Source of the DNA: Planctomycetes bacterium B3_Pla
Lineage (GTDB): Bacteria; Planctomycetota; Phycisphaerae; Sedimentisphaerales; Anaerobacaceae
Direction: 5' to 3'
Assembly (NCBI GenBank): GCA_005223045.1
Contig: NJBM01000007.1
Coordinates: 62,001 to 126,000, forward strand
DNA: 64,000 bases
The position numbers and the translations under genes were made by a program. Of this stretch, positions 11,120 to 19,170 are shown one piece after another (position 1 is the stretch's first letter; every line of letters begins with the position of its first letter). Under the pieces are notes generated by a model. It did no database searches. It saw only the letters and a program-made list of their open reading frames with translations, and had not been told where the DNA came from.

Positions 11120-11257
11120 TTAGGAGATAGTTGCAGTTAATCCCTCGTCCCTGACGTCAAAATCAAAAAATCTTGCTCGCTCATTAGGCGGCTGGGCTTC
11201 ATTGGACGCCGTGACTATAAGGTAGTCCCACTGATTTAATTTGGCCCGCATGAACAT
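11120..11257 (-). pseudogene. Possible internally deleted fucokinase / fucose-1-phosphate guanylyltransferase, 45 codons
   Basis: Seen: an ATG at 11257 opens a 45-residue frame that ends in TAA at 11120-11122 and fills most of the gap between gmd and the epimerase gene. It reads AKLNQWDYLIVTASNEAQ near the start and ARFFDFDVRDEGL near the end. From memory, the first segment resembles the N-terminus of bacterial fucokinase/L-fucose-1-phosphate guanylyltransferase proteins (WD-x-hydrophobic-TA-x-N-E-x-Q), and the last resembles the very C-terminus of the GHMP kinase part of such proteins. If so, most of the gene has been lost with the ends joined in frame. This is the same geometry as the remnant at 634-789. 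A genuine small protein is the alternative. Confidence 0.45.
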
Positions 11258-11277
11258 TCTAAATTGCCCGAACAATA

Positions 11278-12255
11278 TCAATCCGCGGAGCGAGAATTCC
11301 GCTTGAAACTTTCTATAATCACTTGCAGGATTTCATCGAGATTTGTCCCGAACTCCCAACCGGTCGTCTCTTTGATCCGCTCCAGATTCGGCACACGCCG
11401 CATCATGTCCTCTATGGGTCTTCCGTAGGCGACCTCATACGGCACAAATTGCTTTTGGCTCTTGCTGCCCGTCATCTCGATAATCTTATCGGCAAGCTCT
11501 TCAATGGAAATCTCTTCAGTCGAACCGATGTTGTACACTTTGCCTGCCGCATGATCGCTATTCATCAGGCCCACAATCGCCTCGACAACGTCGGCCACGT
11601 AACAGAAACATCGAGTTTGTTTGCCGCTGCCGTATATCAGAACAGGCTCGTCCTTGAGTGCCATTTGAACAAACCGGGGCACCACCATCCCGTATTGGCC
11701 TGTCTGCCTCGGCCCGATCGTGTTGAAGAACCTGCCGATTACGACTCCCAACCCATACTGTTGGTAAAAGGCCAGTCCGAGGAACTCGTCTATTGCCTTA
11801 CTACACGCATACGCCCACCGGGGCATGCTTGTGCTGCCAAGCACAATATCGTCCTCTTCACAAAACGGCACAGATTCGCTCTTGCCATAGACTTCGCTGC
11901 TCGAAGCGATGAGGATTTTCCTGCCGAACTTGTTGGCGATATCCAGCACGATCTCTGTGCCGCCAATATTGGTTTCTATCGTATGAACCGGATCCTCAGC
12001 TATCAGCCTGACACCGACAGCGGCAGCCAGATGGAAAATCACGTCACAATGCTCCACCAAAGGGCCGATTAGTTCGGTGTTGCGGATGTCGCCGGAGACA
12101 AACTCAAAACAGCTATGCCCCTTGAAACTTTCAATGTTGTTCAGGCTGCCCGTACTGAGGTTATCGATGACAGCCACGTTATGGCCGTCCTTGAGCAGCC
12201 GCTGCGTCAGATGAGAACCGATAAAACCAGCTCCGCCTGTAACTAATGCTTTCAT
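11278..12255 (-). CDS. NAD-dependent epimerase/decarboxylase (SDR; UDP-sugar)
   Basis: A 325-residue extended SDR. The cofactor motif is ALVTGGAGFIGSHL at residue 3, followed by IDNLSTGS, FHLAAAVGV, the serine segment IASSSEVYGKS and the catalytic RWAYACSKAI (Y-x3-K), then GRFFNTIGPRQ. This pattern is shared by UDP-glucose 4-epimerases and UDP-glucuronate decarboxylases. It supplies a nucleotide sugar to the polysaccharide. It is the first gene of the long minus-strand operon, with a promoter-like pair 32-59 bp upstream. Exact substrate not decidable from motifs alone. Confidence 0.85.
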   Translation of the reverse strand: MKALVTGGAGFIGSHLTQRLLKDGHNVAVIDNLSTGSLNNIESFKGHSCFEFVSGDIRNTELIGPLVEHCDVIFHLAAAVGVRLIAEDPVHTIETNIGGTEIVLDIANKFGRKILIASSSEVYGKSESVPFCEEDDIVLGSTSMPRWAYACSKAIDEFLGLAFYQQYGLGVVIGRFFNTIGPRQTGQYGMVVPRFVQMALKDEPVLIYGSGKQTRCFCYVADVVEAIVGLMNSDHAAGKVYNIGSTEEISIEELADKIIEMTGSKSQKQFVPYEVAYGRPIEDMMRRVPNLERIKETTGWEFGTNLDEILQVIIESFKRNSRSAD

Positions 12256-12770
12256 GTGGACTCCGATAGAATTACTTTTGACAGCAAGAATAATAGGTGT
12301 TGGTCGATTGTCAATGTCGAAGATATGTCGGTGAGCGGGTAAAGCTGTTTAGACTCCGTCCCCGTGGGCTGCGCACAAAATGAGTGCAGCCCTGCTGCAA
12401 TATCCTGCTTTTCGGCAGAGACCATTTCTTAGCGGTCGCGCTCGCACAAGTCAATTGCGTGCCCAGTCGATGTTCACGTCCTGCCGGTGCGGGCCGACCA
12501 ACAACCTTTCTATATCATAAGTATCGGCAAATAAAGAACATAGCTTTAGCAAAGACGAAAATACCGCGTCGGTCCCGGCCTTGCAGGACAGGCCTTCGAC
12601 GGATTGTCAGCAGAGGCTCCAATGCCGGGAAGCTGCACGCGATCAAAGTCCCATAAGCAATTGGCGCATAGTGAGGTGATGCCCGCGCAAGATGGATGCC
12701 GTTTTCGCAGGAATAAGCTGACTTCTCGATGGCATTTGCGGACTCGGCCTATGCAATACCTGCCATCGCA
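12256..12770. other. Intergenic region with promoter and a hairpin, no gene seen
   Basis: About 515 bp separate the folE/PTPS operon end from the exopolysaccharide operon start. Besides the promoter at 12287-12314 it holds an inverted repeat at 12366-12392 (GGGCTGC / GCAGCCC arms around an A-rich loop) that could terminate the upstream minus-strand operon, although no T-run follows it. No open frame in any of the six looks like a protein, and no tRNA-like cloverleaf was recognised. Confidence 0.5.
12287..12314 (-). promoter_or_regulatory. Sigma70-like promoter of the exopolysaccharide operon
   Basis: On the minus strand a perfect TTGACA (12309-12314) is followed after 16 bp by TATTCT (12287-12292), 32 bp before the ATG of the first operon gene. 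The -10 is only 4/6, so this is a reasonable but unproven promoter. Confidence 0.45.
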
Positions 12771-13568
12771 TCAGCCGTAGTACGAGCAACATGTCTTGTC
12801 GGTCTCCCAGACGGTTACACAATGGAGCGTCGCTTCGCCGAATTGGCGGACGAGCTTGTTCCATGCGAAGATAGCGATATTCTCGATGGTTGGGATGGTC
12901 CCGCTGAACTGATCGACGTCGGCGTTCAGGTTCCTGTGGTCAACCAGCTTTATAAGCTCATCATCCACTGTCTTCTCGAAATAGCCGATGCGAAAATCAT
13001 TCCCCGCCGCCGACATCTTTATCGTAACCTCGATGACATAATTGTGCCCGTGACCTGTGGGATTTGCACATTTTCCGAACACTTTGAAGTTCTGCTCTTC
13101 GGAAAAGTCGTCGTTCCAGAGCTTGTGCATCGCTGCAAATTCAAACTTCTCACTGAAATATACCATATCCATATCCCCCGAATCGATGGCAATTTTCCTG
13201 AAGGGATTCAGCTTCAGACTCAATTTGTTTAGCCGGGCCGGGACAAATTTATCGGCCAATCGCCCCCAGGCCGATCCCAGAAGTTCTGTCATTACAGAAA
13301 AGCCGATATGTCTGGCGCGACGAAAATCCTGCCTTATCCGCCCGGCGAAAAGCGGCACTACGAATTTGCGGACATCCCTGTCAATGTCAGTTACGTTGAC
13401 AACGAGTCCGGTTTCCGCCCCCACGTCGCCGACTAACTCGACAGATAACTCCAGGAAAATGGACAATCCTTCGCCCGCCGGTTTGGATGCAAAAGAATTG
13501 GATCCTGTGCAATCTTCCGACAGAAAAGGATTTACTGAAAACCGCACCTGCCTGGCCAGTTCGTGCAT
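12771..13568 (-). CDS. 6-pyruvoyl-tetrahydropterin synthase / QueD family protein with two tandem domains
   Basis: At 265 residues it is twice the usual ~120-residue PTPS/QueD length. The C-terminal half (about 130-265) is canonical: FEFAAMHKL and TGHGHNYVIEV give the zinc histidines, followed by VDHRNLNAD and the IPTIENIAIF segment. The N-terminal half (about 5-125) resembles the same fold (LSIFLELSVELVGDVGAETG, VVNVTDIDRDVRK) but has no HGH, so it is a degenerate copy. The enzyme acts on dihydroneopterin triphosphate. It follows folE (22 bp) with a GGGGG ribosome-binding site. It could serve queuosine or a pterin; no other que genes are visible. Confidence 0.85.
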   Translation of the reverse strand: MHELARQVRFSVNPFLSEDCTGSNSFASKPAGEGLSIFLELSVELVGDVGAETGLVVNVTDIDRDVRKFVVPLFAGRIRQDFRRARHIGFSVMTELLGSAWGRLADKFVPARLNKLSLKLNPFRKIAIDSGDMDMVYFSEKFEFAAMHKLWNDDFSEEQNFKVFGKCANPTGHGHNYVIEVTIKMSAAGNDFRIGYFEKTVDDELIKLVDHRNLNADVDQFSGTIPTIENIAIFAWNKLVRQFGEATLHCVTVWETDKTCCSYYG

Positions 13569-13590
13569 AAGCGAAATACCCCCGGACTTT

Positions 13591-14181
13591 CTACTTGTGC
13601 ATCAGGCTCATAATCTCGCTTCGGCTCTTCGGATCTCTCTTGAATATGCCGCGAAGTGCCGATGTAACCATTGTCGAGCCGGGTTTCTTTATGCCCCGAA
13701 TCGTCATACAGCTATGCGAGGCCTCCAGCACCACGGCGACACCCTGCGACTTCAAGCTGCTCATAATGAAGTCGGCTATCTGGTACGTAAGTCTCTCCTG
13801 GGTCTGGAGCCGGCGGGCAAAAACATCTACGATACGAGCCAGTTTGCTGACCCCAAGCACCCTCCCGGAAGGCAGATACGCAACATGCGCCGAGCCGATA
13901 AACGGCATCAAATGATGCTCACAGATACTGTAAAAAGGGATATCGCGCAGAAGAACTATCTCCTCGTAGTTTTCGGTAAAGACACTGCGAAGATGTTTTT
14001 CTGGGTCCTCGTGCATCCCGCCCAGGAGTTCAGCGTACATCCTTGCCACTCGGTCAGGCGTTTGCTTTAGCCCCTCGCGCTCGACGTCTTCACCAACCGC
14101 CAGGAGTATTTCCTTTACTGCTTTTTTTATTCGTTCCGCGTCGATCTTTTTATGTTTCTCAGTCATATCTGTGACCTGCAA
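13591..14181 (-). CDS. folE: GTP cyclohydrolase I
   Basis: A 196-residue FolE. The zinc site is plain in [14 protein letters not shown], followed by [18 protein letters not shown] and [17 protein letters not shown], which hold the second cysteine and the GTP-binding residues. It converts GTP to 7,8-dihydroneopterin triphosphate, the substrate of the PTPS-like protein encoded next. ATG codons at 14181 and 14166 are both possible starts. It is 12 bp after pepA, in one operon with prfB. Confidence 0.95.
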   Translation of the reverse strand: MQVTDMTEKHKKIDAERIKKAVKEILLAVGEDVEREGLKQTPDRVARMYAELLGGMHEDPEKHLRSVFTENYEEIVLLRDIPFYSICEHHLMPFIGSAHVAYLPSGRVLGVSKLARIVDVFARRLQTQERLTYQIADFIMSSLKSQGVAVVLEASHSCMTIRGIKKPGSTMVTSALRGIFKRDPKSRSEIMSLMHK

Positions 14182-14193
14182 ACTGCTTCATGC

Positions 14194-15735
14194 TCAGGCT
14201 TTGGTCCCGGTTAAATTCATAAGATAAGTGGTGAGCAATCGCACACCGAAGCCTGTGGAACCCTCGGCCGAGAATTCGGTGGCCTTCTGGAACATGTCCA
14301 TACCGGCGATATCCAGATGCGCCCATTTTGCATCGCCCACGAACTGCCGCAAAAATGCCGCCGCCGTGCAGGCGCCGCCCCATTTGCTGCCGATATTCTT
14401 GAGGTCGGCTATCTTGCTCTTCATCTCCTTCGCGTATTCATCGCCGCTCGGCATGTGCCAGATTTTCTCGCCGCTCTGCTCCGAGGCTTCCTGGAGCTGC
14501 TTTATCAGCTTATCGTCGTTACCCATCAGCCCTGCCATATACCTGCCGAGAGCAACCAGACAGGCGCCGGTCAACGTCGCCACGTCAATGATTGTCTCGC
14601 ATTTTTGCTTTACGGCATAGTCAAGAGCGTCGCACAATATCATCCTGCCCTCGGCGTCGGTATTCTGGACCTCGACGGTCTTGCCGCTGAAGGTCGTGAT
14701 AATATCGCCCGGTCGATAGCTCGCTCCGCCCGGCATGTTCTCGGCTGACGGGATCAGTCCGTAAACGCCGATAGGCAGCCCCAGTTCCGCCACCGCTTTC
14801 ATCGTTGCCAGCACGACTATCCCGCCGGTCTTGTCCAATTTCATCTCATCCATATTCGTCGCCGGCTTTAGACTTATGCCGCCTGAGTCGAAGGTGATCG
14901 CTTTGCCCACCAGAGCTATCTTTGGTCCAGCACTGCCGGCTTTGCCGGCGGGGGTGTGCTTGAGAACGATGAACCTCGGTTCGTGCTGCGAACCAGATCC
15001 GACCGCGAGAATGCCGCCCATGCCTTTTGTAGTCAATTGCTTTTCGTCAAGAACCGTGCAGCTCAACGTCTTCAAACCGCGGGCCAGCTTCTTGGCGGCA
15101 GCAGCCAGGCTGGCGGGATATATTACGTTAGCAGGCCGGTTTGCAATCGTCCGGGCGTAACTTTGCGCCTGGCCGATGACAGCCCCGCTTGAGAGGCCTT
15201 CTTTGAGCTTCTTTGTCCTCGCCGGCTCAGAATCAATCAGTTCAACTTTGAGCGAACCCAATCGCCCGTTTTCACTCTCAGTAACAAATTCATCGTAGCG
15301 ATAACTGCCGAAGCAAGCTCCTTCGGCGCAGGCCCTGCCAATTGCAGGCAAATCAAGCCGCCCGCCCAGTGCCGTGTGCAGCGCCAGGCTGACCGTCTTG
15401 ACTTTCATCTCCACAGACTTTTTAGCCGCACCGGCCGCCGCCTTGCGAACCGTATCAAGCGTCGCCTTTTTCTTTTCCCCTAAGCCGACCAGCATGACCC
15501 TCCTGGCACCGATCTTATCGTTGCCGTATATGACTGAACTGGCCCCGTCTTTTGCCTTAAAATCGCCCAATTTGGTCAAGTTACCTATCGCACCGTCAAG
15601 CTTTCGATCAAGCGCTTTGTTCAGCTTGTCCAGTCTTTTGGCGTCGGAAAACAGCCCCACGACAAGCATATCTGTTTTGCACTTGCCGACATCGACCGTT
15701 CGCGTTTTTAGCTTGACATCAATAATCTCTTTCAT
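14194..15735 (-). CDS. pepA: Leucyl aminopeptidase, M17 family
   Basis: A 513-residue cytosol aminopeptidase. The N-terminal macro-like domain (about 1-180) is followed by the catalytic domain with VGKAITFDSGGISLKPA, the metal-binding DKTGG loop and the family signature NTDAEGRMIL. These supply the two-zinc ligands (Lys, Asp, Asp, Asp, Glu). It removes N-terminal residues from peptides in the cytoplasm. It lies 23 bp after prfB and 12 bp before folE. Nothing unusual is seen. Confidence 0.93.
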   Translation of the reverse strand: MKEIIDVKLKTRTVDVGKCKTDMLVVGLFSDAKRLDKLNKALDRKLDGAIGNLTKLGDFKAKDGASSVIYGNDKIGARRVMLVGLGEKKKATLDTVRKAAAGAAKKSVEMKVKTVSLALHTALGGRLDLPAIGRACAEGACFGSYRYDEFVTESENGRLGSLKVELIDSEPARTKKLKEGLSSGAVIGQAQSYARTIANRPANVIYPASLAAAAKKLARGLKTLSCTVLDEKQLTTKGMGGILAVGSGSQHEPRFIVLKHTPAGKAGSAGPKIALVGKAITFDSGGISLKPATNMDEMKLDKTGGIVVLATMKAVAELGLPIGVYGLIPSAENMPGGASYRPGDIITTFSGKTVEVQNTDAEGRMILCDALDYAVKQKCETIIDVATLTGACLVALGRYMAGLMGNDDKLIKQLQEASEQSGEKIWHMPSGDEYAKEMKSKIADLKNIGSKWGGACTAAAFLRQFVGDAKWAHLDIAGMDMFQKATEFSAEGSTGFGVRLLTTYLMNLTGTKA

Positions 15736-15758
15736 TCCTTCTTGGCCTTTCGTCCTTA

Positions 15759-16878
15759 TCAGTCTTTAGTCTCCCTTGTTTTCGCCCGATGTCGCAGATA
15801 GCTTTCCACAAATCCATCGAGGTCTCCGTCCAGCACGGCTGCCACGTTACCGACCTGAACATTGGTCCGATGGTCCTTGACCATCTGGTAGGGCTGCATA
15901 ACATAGCTGCGTATCTGGTTTCCCCATGCAATTTCGCCCTTGTTGCCGTACAGTTTCGCAATCTCAGCGTCGCGTTTTTGCTGCTCGAGCATGTACAGTT
16001 TTGCTTTGAGCATCTTCATCGCCTGCGCGCGGTTATTATGCTGGCTTCTCTCGTTCTGGCACTGCACCACGATGCCGGTCGGCTCGTGTGTGATCCGCAC
16101 CGCCGAGCTTGTCTTGTTTACGTGCTGCCCGCCGGCGCCGCTGGCGCGGTAGAAGTCGATCCTTATATCCTCGTCGTTTATTTCAATGTCGATATCCTCA
16201 TCAAAATCAGGGATGCAATCCACCGCGGCAAAGCTCGTATGCCGCCTGTTTTGAGAATCGAACGGACTTATCCTCACGAGACGATGCACCCCGGTCTCGC
16301 ACGACAGCTTGCCGAACGCAAAAGGCCCGCTGACCCGCAGCGTTATCGACCTGATGCCCGCCTCTTCCCCCGGCGTAATATCAAGCTCCTTGAACTCGTA
16401 TTTGTTCGCCTCGAAATAGCGGGTGTACATCCTCAGCAACATGCTCGCCCAATCACAGCTCTCGGTCCCCCCAGCGCCGGCGTGAATGCCAAAGAAGCAA
16501 TTCTTCATATCCTCGGGCCGCGACAGCAACCCGGCCAGTTCGATTTTTTCGCACTTTCCGACGAGCGAGTCCAGATCTTCTTCCAACTGTTCCAGCTCAT
16601 CCTGGTCCGACTCGGCTTCCGCTAACTCGAACAGCTCCTGGAGGTCCACAACCTCGCGCTGCAATTCTTCCACCGGCTCAACGATGGACTTAAGCGCACT
16701 CAATTGAGACACAACCGATTTGGCCGAATCCGGATTGTCCCAGAATCCCGCCTTGGACATCCGGCGCTCCAGCTTTTGCAGTTCGGATTTCTTGCTGGAC
16801 AAGTCAAAGCCAGTCCCGGATTTTATCAACCCGGGCCGACAGTTCTGATATAGTCGATCTAAGTTCCGTTATTTCCAT
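15759..16878 (-). CDS. prfB: Peptide chain release factor 2, made by programmed +1 frameshift
   Basis: The zero-frame starts at ATG 16878, after a GGTGA ribosome-binding site, and reads 24 codons (MEITELRSTISELSARVDKI then RDWL) to an in-frame TGA at 16804-16806. The sequence around it is CTT TGA C, the classical RF2 slip site. Shifting +1 continues with DLSSKKSELQKLERR and the full RF2, giving about 372 residues. The body has the anticodon-like RISPFDSQ (SPF) and the catalytic SGAGGQHVNK (GGQ) for UGA/UAA termination. Annotation from the internal ATG at 16829 would misstate the N-terminus. It heads the operon with pepA and folE. Confidence 0.93.
16803..16809 (-). promoter_or_regulatory. prfB autoregulatory +1 frameshift site
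   Basis: Minus strand reads CTT TGA C. The UGA is poorly read when RF2 is low, so ribosomes slip to GAC (Asp). In E. coli a Shine-Dalgarno-like AGGGGG sits 3 nt before CTT; here the equivalent bases are CGGGACTGG, a weaker match. Confidence 0.9.
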
Positions 16879-16894
16879 AATTCACCGGGGGGAG

Positions 16895-16923
16895 TTTATA
16901 TCACATCAACCCAGAACATGCAA
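16895..16923 (-). promoter_or_regulatory. Sigma70-like promoter of prfB-pepA-folE-PTPS
   Basis: Minus strand TTGCAT (16918-16923), 17 bp spacer, TATAAA (16895-16900). The predicted start of transcription is only about 10 nt before the prfB ATG, which still leaves room for the ribosome-binding site. Confidence 0.5.
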
Positions 16924-16956
16924 CTGCCTTATTGCGCGAAGATTATCCAATGGGTG

Positions 16957-17055
16957 CGTCATCTCGACTGTAGCCGAAGGCGGAACGGAGAGATCTATTA
17001 AAAACAGATTTCTCCGCTTCGTCCCGATTTCATCGGAACTTCGGTCGAAATGACG
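16957..17055. repeat. ~100-bp imperfect palindrome (dispersed-repeat-like)
   Basis: The outer arms are CGTCATCTCGAC and GTCGAAATGACG. A second arm pair, CGGAGAGATCT and AGATTTCTCCG, flanks an A-rich centre. The fold is a long hairpin on either strand. Such CGAAATGACG / GAGAAATCT palindromes recur in intergenic spaces of many environmental genomes. No second complete copy was seen in this window. Confidence 0.6.
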
Positions 17056-17088
17056 TTCAAAGCCCTCCGGTCAGGATTCATCCGCTTG

Positions 17089-17373
17089 TTATCCCGTTCT
17101 TGCAGTTAGATCGCCTTCGATATATCGATGGATAATTCCGGATATCAGCGTTTGGTAGGGAATCCCCATTTCGATTGCTTTTTTCTGGATTCCCTTGAAA
17201 TCATGATCGTATAGGCGAATTGTAATTCGTTTATCTTTTTTGAAAGTGCTGTTCGCCGCAGCTTTGATCGAGTCAATCTCTTTTTTTGACGGCGTTTTTA
17301 ACTTCAGTTGCCCGTTTTCGTATGCATCTAATATAGATTTTTCTTCCTTGTCGTATTTCATGTTAATCATCAT
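17089..17373 (-). CDS. CopG/BrnA-like ribbon-helix-helix antitoxin
   Basis: A 94-residue protein. The acidic/basic N-terminal half is KYDKEEKSILDAYENGQLK-like, followed by the RHH region KRITIRLYDHDFKGIQKKAI and GIPYQTLISGIIHRYI. The last stretch is the signature of CopG-type antitoxins of BrnT/RelE-type systems. It would bind DNA and neutralise a toxin. No BrnT or RelE gene is adjacent; the only neighbour in the same orientation is the Doc-like gene 67 bp upstream. Starts at 17373, 17370 and 17361 are possible. Confidence 0.75.
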   Translation of the reverse strand: MMINMKYDKEEKSILDAYENGQLKLKTPSKKEIDSIKAAANSTFKKDKRITIRLYDHDFKGIQKKAIEMGIPYQTLISGIIHRYIEGDLTARTG

Positions 17374-17440
17374 ACATTAAGTGAACGTACATGTAAAATG
17401 GTTTGGGGTGCGTTAAACAGGCTGGTTTCCAATATCGTCC

Positions 17441-18664
17441 CTACAATCTGGAGAGACGTCTGAGAGTCTTTCGATACCGTAGAATGAAGTCATCTATGGA
17501 AGTTGGCTCACTATCATAAAAAGCACTCGAGTCTACACAATGTTCCTCATTCAGTTGAAGGTCCGCGCGAATTTTGTTGATGGTGTTACGCTCGACTTCT
17601 TTGCCTTCACCACCATAGTAAACTTGCGTTTGCAACGAGGTGTTCTGAGGACGTCGGAGGATACCCATCCTAGCCACAACCGTACGACAGATATTAATCT
17701 TGCTTCCGGAACGTGCATATTCCAGCGTGCAATCATAGCGAGAAAGAATACGTCTGAGCTTTCGAAAAGGAAGCGGACGTTCCCCAAGCTCCATAGTCCT
17801 AGCATTATCGTTGATCCATTGTGCCATAGCCAATAGTTCTCGGTCTGCCAGCTCGGTTGAGTTGGCTTCAACCAGCCCGTGTCGAGCTATTCTAAGTACG
17901 AATTTGAACAATTCCTCTTCATCACATGTTGTTATCAATGAGTTTTCGTCGAGGAAAACAAGCGCTGAAACGAGACCCGTGCGCTTGTTTCCATTATGAA
18001 ATGGATGGTTGTGTACGAGGGAATGGAGCAGCGCGGCACCTGCCATCTCCACTGTTGGGTATTTCAAGGTGTCGCCGACCCTAGTCTGGGGACGGAACAC
18101 TGCTGAAGCCAGTAGATTCTTATCTCTAGGCCCAGCGGGCTCGATAGGATCCGAATCGTTAGCAAAATCAGCGACTAGCGCACCGTGGATTGCTAGCACT
18201 TCATTTTCTGACAGATACCGAAGCTCTCGGAAACGCCCTATATTGTCCCAAACAAGAGGGGCTGCCCGACTAGTAATTCTGCGAACCGGTTGGACCGAAA
18301 TATTGCGCATGTCTTTATGGCCAAGATTCGAGGCATGCCGTTTCAACTTTCGAATGGAGCTTGATGGAAGCTTCTTTGCAGTGGCGCTTATTTCAATGCC
18401 GAGGCTATCCAAGAGATCTGCAAATTGCTTAGGCTCCAACTGCAAGACAGACATCCAGTAACTCGGTGATCGGAGCTGACTTATACTGGGAGCCGCCACC
18501 GCAACACGCGCCTGCTTCACCTTTGATGCCGGAATCCGGGAATTAACATTACGAACATCGTCGAAACCTGCCTCCCAAAGAAGTAGGAGCACATCTTCGG
18601 GATCTAGGTTTGTCTCAGTAGATAATTCTTGAATGGTCGTCCGTCTAGCACGAACCATGACCAT
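17441..18664 (-). CDS. Doc/Fic-type toxin with IF2N-like N-terminus and HicA-like C-terminus
   Basis: A 407-residue multidomain protein. Residues 8-55 (TIQELSTETNL ... LLLLWEAGFDDVRN) look like the IF2 N-terminal mini-domain. Residues about 70-112 (LQLEPKQFADLLDSLGIEI) look like a second copy. Residues 150-275 are a Doc/Fic domain: ENEVLAIHGALVADF, then the active-site loop HPFHNGNKR at 220-228. Residues about 297-375 (FRKLRRILSRYDCTLEYARS ... INKIRADLQL) resemble a HicA-type dsRBD toxin fold. Doc kinases phosphorylate EF-Tu. The tail and front-end assignments are by pattern only. A CopG-like gene follows in the same direction. Confidence 0.75.
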   Translation of the reverse strand: MVMVRARRTTIQELSTETNLDPEDVLLLLWEAGFDDVRNVNSRIPASKVKQARVAVAAPSISQLRSPSYWMSVLQLEPKQFADLLDSLGIEISATAKKLPSSSIRKLKRHASNLGHKDMRNISVQPVRRITSRAAPLVWDNIGRFRELRYLSENEVLAIHGALVADFANDSDPIEPAGPRDKNLLASAVFRPQTRVGDTLKYPTVEMAGAALLHSLVHNHPFHNGNKRTGLVSALVFLDENSLITTCDEEELFKFVLRIARHGLVEANSTELADRELLAMAQWINDNARTMELGERPLPFRKLRRILSRYDCTLEYARSGSKINICRTVVARMGILRRPQNTSLQTQVYYGGEGKEVERNTINKIRADLQLNEEHCVDSSAFYDSEPTSIDDFILRYRKTLRRLSRL

Positions 18665-18999
18665 GTAACTCCAAATACTTGTTTACTATTTAGGCCAATG
18701 TTGAGTGGCACTGAATGCCAACTATGTGCGTATGGTTTCCGCACAACATCCCGAACTTCTCGCCAATCAGAGGAACTCCTTGCCGCCAACTAATCAAAAC
18801 AGAAGGGCATTCTCGCCATCAGAGTGTCGGCTATTTTGAAGACCAACATTAGCTATCTGGCTAGAGAAATTGTCTGACCAAGTGTGAAAGTTCTTCCGCA
18901 ATCTTCTTCAGTCACTCTGATCATGAAATCTTAACAAAAGCTGGTTGGCGTGGCGCGCGGATGTGAAAAGCGGCGTTTTCGGGCGAATGAGTGATCCGC

Positions 19000-19020
19000 A
19001 TGGGCTAAAGCCCATCCTAC
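19000..19020. repeat. Short copy of the GGGCTAAAGCCC palindromic repeat
   Basis: ATGGGCTAAAGCCCAT followed by CCTAC. The same core with CCACCCTAC flanks occurs inside the gene at 20889 (20931-20988). Confidence 0.65.
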
Positions 19021-19090
19021 ACGGCTGAAGGCCAGCCAGTTCGCTCAACGACGGCCGCCGACCAAGTGGCTTATCGCAGGCTAAATGCCA

Positions 19091-19119
19091 TTGACAGCCT
19101 GTGCCGACAGAGCTATAGT
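19091..19119 (+). promoter_or_regulatory. Strong sigma70-like promoter of the ThuA gene
   Basis: Perfect TTGACA (19091-19096), 17-bp spacer, TATAGT (19114-19119, 5/6), about 50 bp before the ATG at 19171, which has GAAGGAGA as ribosome-binding site. Confidence 0.7.
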
Positions 19120-19170
19120 ACGACAATCATGAACAGGTCATATTTCCATTGGCTCTGAAGGAGAACCGTC

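Larger units (their letters stand above)
18665..19170. other. Intergenic region between divergent genes
   Basis: About 500 bp with no convincing gene. It separates the Doc-like gene (minus) from the ThuA gene (plus). It holds one short copy of the GGGCTAAAGCCC repeat family (19000-19020) and a good promoter for the ThuA gene (19091-19119). The rest shows nothing recognisable. Confidence 0.6.

Noticed and set aside
12366..12392. Intrinsic terminator
   Set aside because: The hairpin has GC arms but no T-run on either side; kept only as a mention in the intergenic entry.
12643..12864. 73-codon minus-strand frame overlapping the PTPS end
   Set aside because: It overlaps the PTPS gene in another frame and has no recognisable sequence.
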